The translations under genes were made by a program, and so were the position numbers. Below the pieces are notes generated by a model that saw nothing but the letters and a program-made list of their open reading frames with translations, did not search any database and had not been told where the DNA came from. A DNA stretch of 64,000 nucleotides from Castor canadensis (taxonomy: Eukaryota; Chordata; Mammalia; Rodentia; Castoridae): assembly GCF_047511655.1 (NCBI RefSeq), contig NC_133399.1:2111333-2175332 (forward strand), written 5' to 3'. This document shows, piece by piece, positions 61,320 to 64,000 of this stretch (positions are counted from its first letter, which is position 1; each line of letters begins with the position of its first letter).

Positions 61320-61720
61320 GTAGCCAATCAGAGCAGGTGTTGAATGGTCTGCACCTCCCGTCCAATGAGGAGCGACGGTGTTAGGCGATTCACGATGCCT
61401 TCCTCATCATCGCCATATTTGCCATGCGCCTGCTTGGGGGCCATTGCTCAGGCTACGCAGCTCCAGCAGCCGTGTGAAATCTTCTGACCGCAGGACCATA
61501 GTGAGGTCACGCGGACGCGTCAGAGCGGGAAATGGTGAGAGGGGGCTGGGCATCTGCAGTGCTGGATTGAAGGGCTGTTGGATCCAAAGCAGCGGTGGTG
61601 TTGACTGGGCCCGGTCTATTCCGGTGTCTGCGCCCTGGTCACGTGGTTGAGTCTTTGGGTCCGCGGGAAACTGGAGGGCGCCGCTGTACTGGGAGCCTTG
61701 TTTCCATCTTGTGTCCTTTC
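61320..61720 (+). promoter_or_regulatory. CpG-rich CCAAT promoter plus first-exon-like cassette, outer right copy
   Basis: The most CpG-rich spot in the window: I count 15 CpGs in 61,331-61,534, and the richness continues to about 61,720. CCAAT boxes at 61,324-61,328 and 61,362-61,366. The exon-like part ends GGGAAATG at 61,534 with donor GTGAGAGG right after. It reads rightward out of the window, where further exons might lie. Confidence 0.5.
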
Positions 61721-62515
61721 GAGGTGACTTAATGCCAGCCCACAGCCCTGCTGGGAGACTGTCTGCAAATTCCTATCCCGCAGACTGAGGTGTCTTGGCG
61801 TCTCATTAATACTTAAGGAGTTTGTGCCGGGACAGGGCGCTCCAGAGCAGTGTCCTCATAAGTCCTTACTGGGACCTGGCTTCCCTTTGAGCCCATCAAG
61901 TTCAAGGAAAGCCTGGTTTAAACTCTATGCCCTGTCCTCTCAATGCACTGCTTCTAGTGCTGCTAATTAGTCCCTAAATTTCGGCGAATCCACATGTTCC
62001 CGTGGCTTCTGAGTGGAGGGGACACCTTGCCCTTCCTGACTTAAGTGTTAATTGTCCACAAGTTGTTTTTTGAATATGGTTTTATAATGAAATGCTAATT
62101 AATTTAGACCATGACTTTAAAAGAATTACTCTAGGGGGAAAGCCCCAAAGTAAGGTATGTAGGCATCTAAGACAGAACGGGCTATTTGCTCTCAGAGAGG
62201 AGAAACAAGGTGAAGAAATAAATTGGGAGTGGGCAGACGTGGAGATTGGCAAGAACAGTTTTCTCCTGTGATCATCTTGGTCTTGTTTCCTTATTTCTCG
62301 TTTTGGGGGACCTACGTTTAAAATCATACTTTTGCATTTGCAGAGCAGTGCTCAAGAGCTTGAACCATATCTCGAGTCTATTTTGCTCTGGATATTTTGG
62401 AGATGGTGGTCTCCTAAAGTAGTTTTCCTAGCTGACTTTGACTGTCATCCTGATCAGTCTGCCAAATACCTAGGTTTACAGAAAGGAGCTACCAGTGCTA
62501 GGATCTTTGTGGTCT

Positions 62516-63028
62516 TTTCGGGTCTGGAGACTTAAGACAGATGAGTGAGTATCCCATCCCCCATGGAAGGCAGTATCATTCCTGCATCCTGAGCAGATTG
62601 AGGCCTGCATTCCTGCATCCTGAGAGGGAGCTGTAAACTGCATTTGTGCATCCTAAGAAAGATACAGTGTCTGATAGATCTGCCACAGGGCTGATGAGCA
62701 AAATGCTCTAAAGATTGTTTCTCCTCCCCCAATAAAGGTGTAGCCAAAACCACTTCACTTGGGAAAGGCCAGGAATCCATGGCCAATGAGAAAAACCAAC
62801 CTAACAGAGAGAATGTCCATAAAAGCCCCAGCCTTCACCTGTGCAGTGAGCTATGGGCTTTTGGCTTTGCTGTAGTGCTCTAGCTGGAGCCTTTACTTTC
62901 TCTAATAAATCCTATATTATATACAGGCTTTGGCTTATCAATCAGCTGCCTCATGAGGCAGTACCCAGGCCTGTGGAGGCAGGGACCCTTGACCCTGGCC
63001 CACAGCACTTCCACACTGGCATGTAATA
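62516..63028 (+). mobile_element. Solo LTR shared by three B segments, outer right copy
   Basis: 513 bases at the same site as 43,554-44,070, with GTCT flanks at 62,512-62,515 and 63,029-63,032. Both termini have decayed (TT in place of TG, TA in place of CA). AATAAA remains near 62,904. Confidence 0.85.
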
Positions 63029-63039
63029 GTCTTTTTTTG

Positions 63040-63215
63040 TCTCCACTGGAATTTGAATTCAGGTCCTCATGTTTGCTTGGTACCACTTGAGTGACTCCAC
63101 TATCCTTTTTTTCTGTTGGGTTTTTCTAAAGATAGGGTTCAAGAACTTTTTGCTAGCATGGGCTTTGAAGAAAAACCCTCCTGATCTCTGTCCACTGATC
63201 AGCTAGAATTATAGG
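63040..63215 (-). repeat. Dimeric SINE
   Basis: Tandem sister of 44,085-44,270. Confidence 0.75.
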
Positions 63216-64000
63216 AAGGAAGCACAGGGACCTGGGTTCTTCATGAGCTTATGGTGACACAAGTGTGTGATTTGTTTGATGAGTCAGGCTCAGATTCCTC
63301 AAATTCACCTTACAACTACTAACAAATCATTTTGTAGATATTTGCAATGATTACTTCATAATCATTTTGATGCCAAAAAGGCATTTGGGAAGAGTGCAGG
63401 GGAATGTCTGAGTTTGCAAAGGGGGTAATGGGAACAATGTTGGTTCTGTGCTTCTTTTGTAGTGCAGAAATGGTTGGAAGTGTGAGTTAATTGCTGATGC
63501 TTATGAGTGTTACAAGTTCAGACTCTCATTCCACCACTTTTATTTGTGTTGAGGTACATGGTTAGACGGAGTATAATTTGCGCCTATGAAGACAAGTATG
63601 GGAGGCCCAGGAATAGAGAAAAACACCTTTATATTTGTCCTGACAGGGCAAAAAGTTGGTGCATTTGGAAGGTGATGTGGGTGTGTAGTATAAATTAAAA
63701 ATTTTAGTCCTTTTGTTAGTTTCTAGCAAAGAGATTTTGAAATCCTTGAAATTACTGATGCAATAGGATTGCATTTGGTTGTTTTCCTAAGCTCCATTGA
63801 GGCAATGTTTGCATTTATTCTAGTAACTTGTATCAGGGTGGTAGGTACCATGACTTTAGGAAGGTGACTTGTGACCAGATATAGCAAACATGTTCTATGG
63901 CTTGGTGTCTGTTTCACACTACCCAGAAGTTGGAGGGACTGTGCTAAGTCTGGACAGTGTCAGATTTGAATTGAAAGACAATTAGTTGGTGTTTGTAATT

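Larger units (their letters stand above)
39612..64000. repeat. Right arm of the giant inverted repeat, with an internal tandem duplication
   Basis: This is the mirror of the left arm. It starts near 39,612, just after the stop of a decayed retroviral env, where the sequence becomes alike to the stretch beginning near 57,990. The first 5.7 kb (39,612-45,340) recur in direct orientation at 57,990-64,000, shifted by about 18.4 kb and then, after a 589-base LTR, by about 18.96 kb. The tandem partner runs off the window end. The mirrored order A-B-C-A'-B' is the same in both arms, so the tandem arrangement existed before the inverted duplication, unless later gene conversion copied it. Confidence 0.9.
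60342..64000. repeat. Outer B' segment of the right arm (runs off the window)
   Basis: Direct copy of 41,400-45,060 with an offset near 18,960. It includes the promoter cassette, the shared LTR and a reverse dimeric SINE (63,040-63,215). No gene beyond the cassette is seen. Confidence 0.85.

Noticed and set aside
1-64000. Functional tRNA genes at the many tRNA-like boxes
   Set aside because: All are SINE bodies with decayed arms, poly(A) or T tracts beside them and copies throughout the window. None folds as a full tRNA by eye.

Overview
This is mammalian, almost certainly rodent, non-coding nuclear DNA. It is AT-rich, has no long open frame, and is full of short tRNA-like SINEs, solo LTRs and retroviral remnants. 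The SINE (a tRNA-like box ending near GAGTTCAAACC, often fused to a 'CAGGAGGCAGAGATCAGGAGG'-type left half) looks like the kind I associate with beaver and its relatives (Castorimorpha). That assignment comes from memory and is not proven. I see no intact protein-coding gene; nearly all open frames are chance frames in repeats.

The dominant structure is a very large imperfect palindrome with tandem repeats inside its arms. The left arm (about 1-24,945) is the reverse complement of the right arm (about 39,612 to the window end). Calling the segments A, B and C, the right arm reads outward as A (39,612-41,400), B (41,400-45,340), C (45,340-57,990), A' (57,990-59,750), B' (60,342-64,000). The left arm gives the same order leftward from 24,945: A, B, C (about 19,250 down to 2,050), A' (about 2,050-883), B' (about 873-1). 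The tandem A-B duplication therefore predates the inversion. Segment A also matches the inner half of B, so a smaller cassette was duplicated earlier still. A third, older B-type copy in right-arm orientation (25,060-29,280) lies in the spacer.

Each A and B segment carries one cassette that resembles a promoter plus first exon: CCAAT boxes, then a short exon ending ATG|GTGAG. Three B-type copies (near 23.0, 42.4 and 61.4 kb) keep many CpGs and an intact splice donor. Three A-type copies have lost their CpGs, and two of them have lost the donor. The live-looking copies point outward from the centre. They resemble first exons of KRAB zinc-finger genes, but this is a hypothesis: no zinc-finger exon is in the window.

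The spacer (24,945-39,612) holds the older B-type copy split by an inserted segment with a LINE-1-like 3' end. It also holds a processed pseudogene of POGK (KRAB domain plus pogo transposase), broken by stops, frameshifts and a reverse-oriented solo LTR. Next comes a decayed gammaretrovirus-like integrase C-terminus and env, which is cut off exactly where the right arm starts. Solo LTRs with visible target-site duplications date the events: some are shared by all copies and some are private to one arm.
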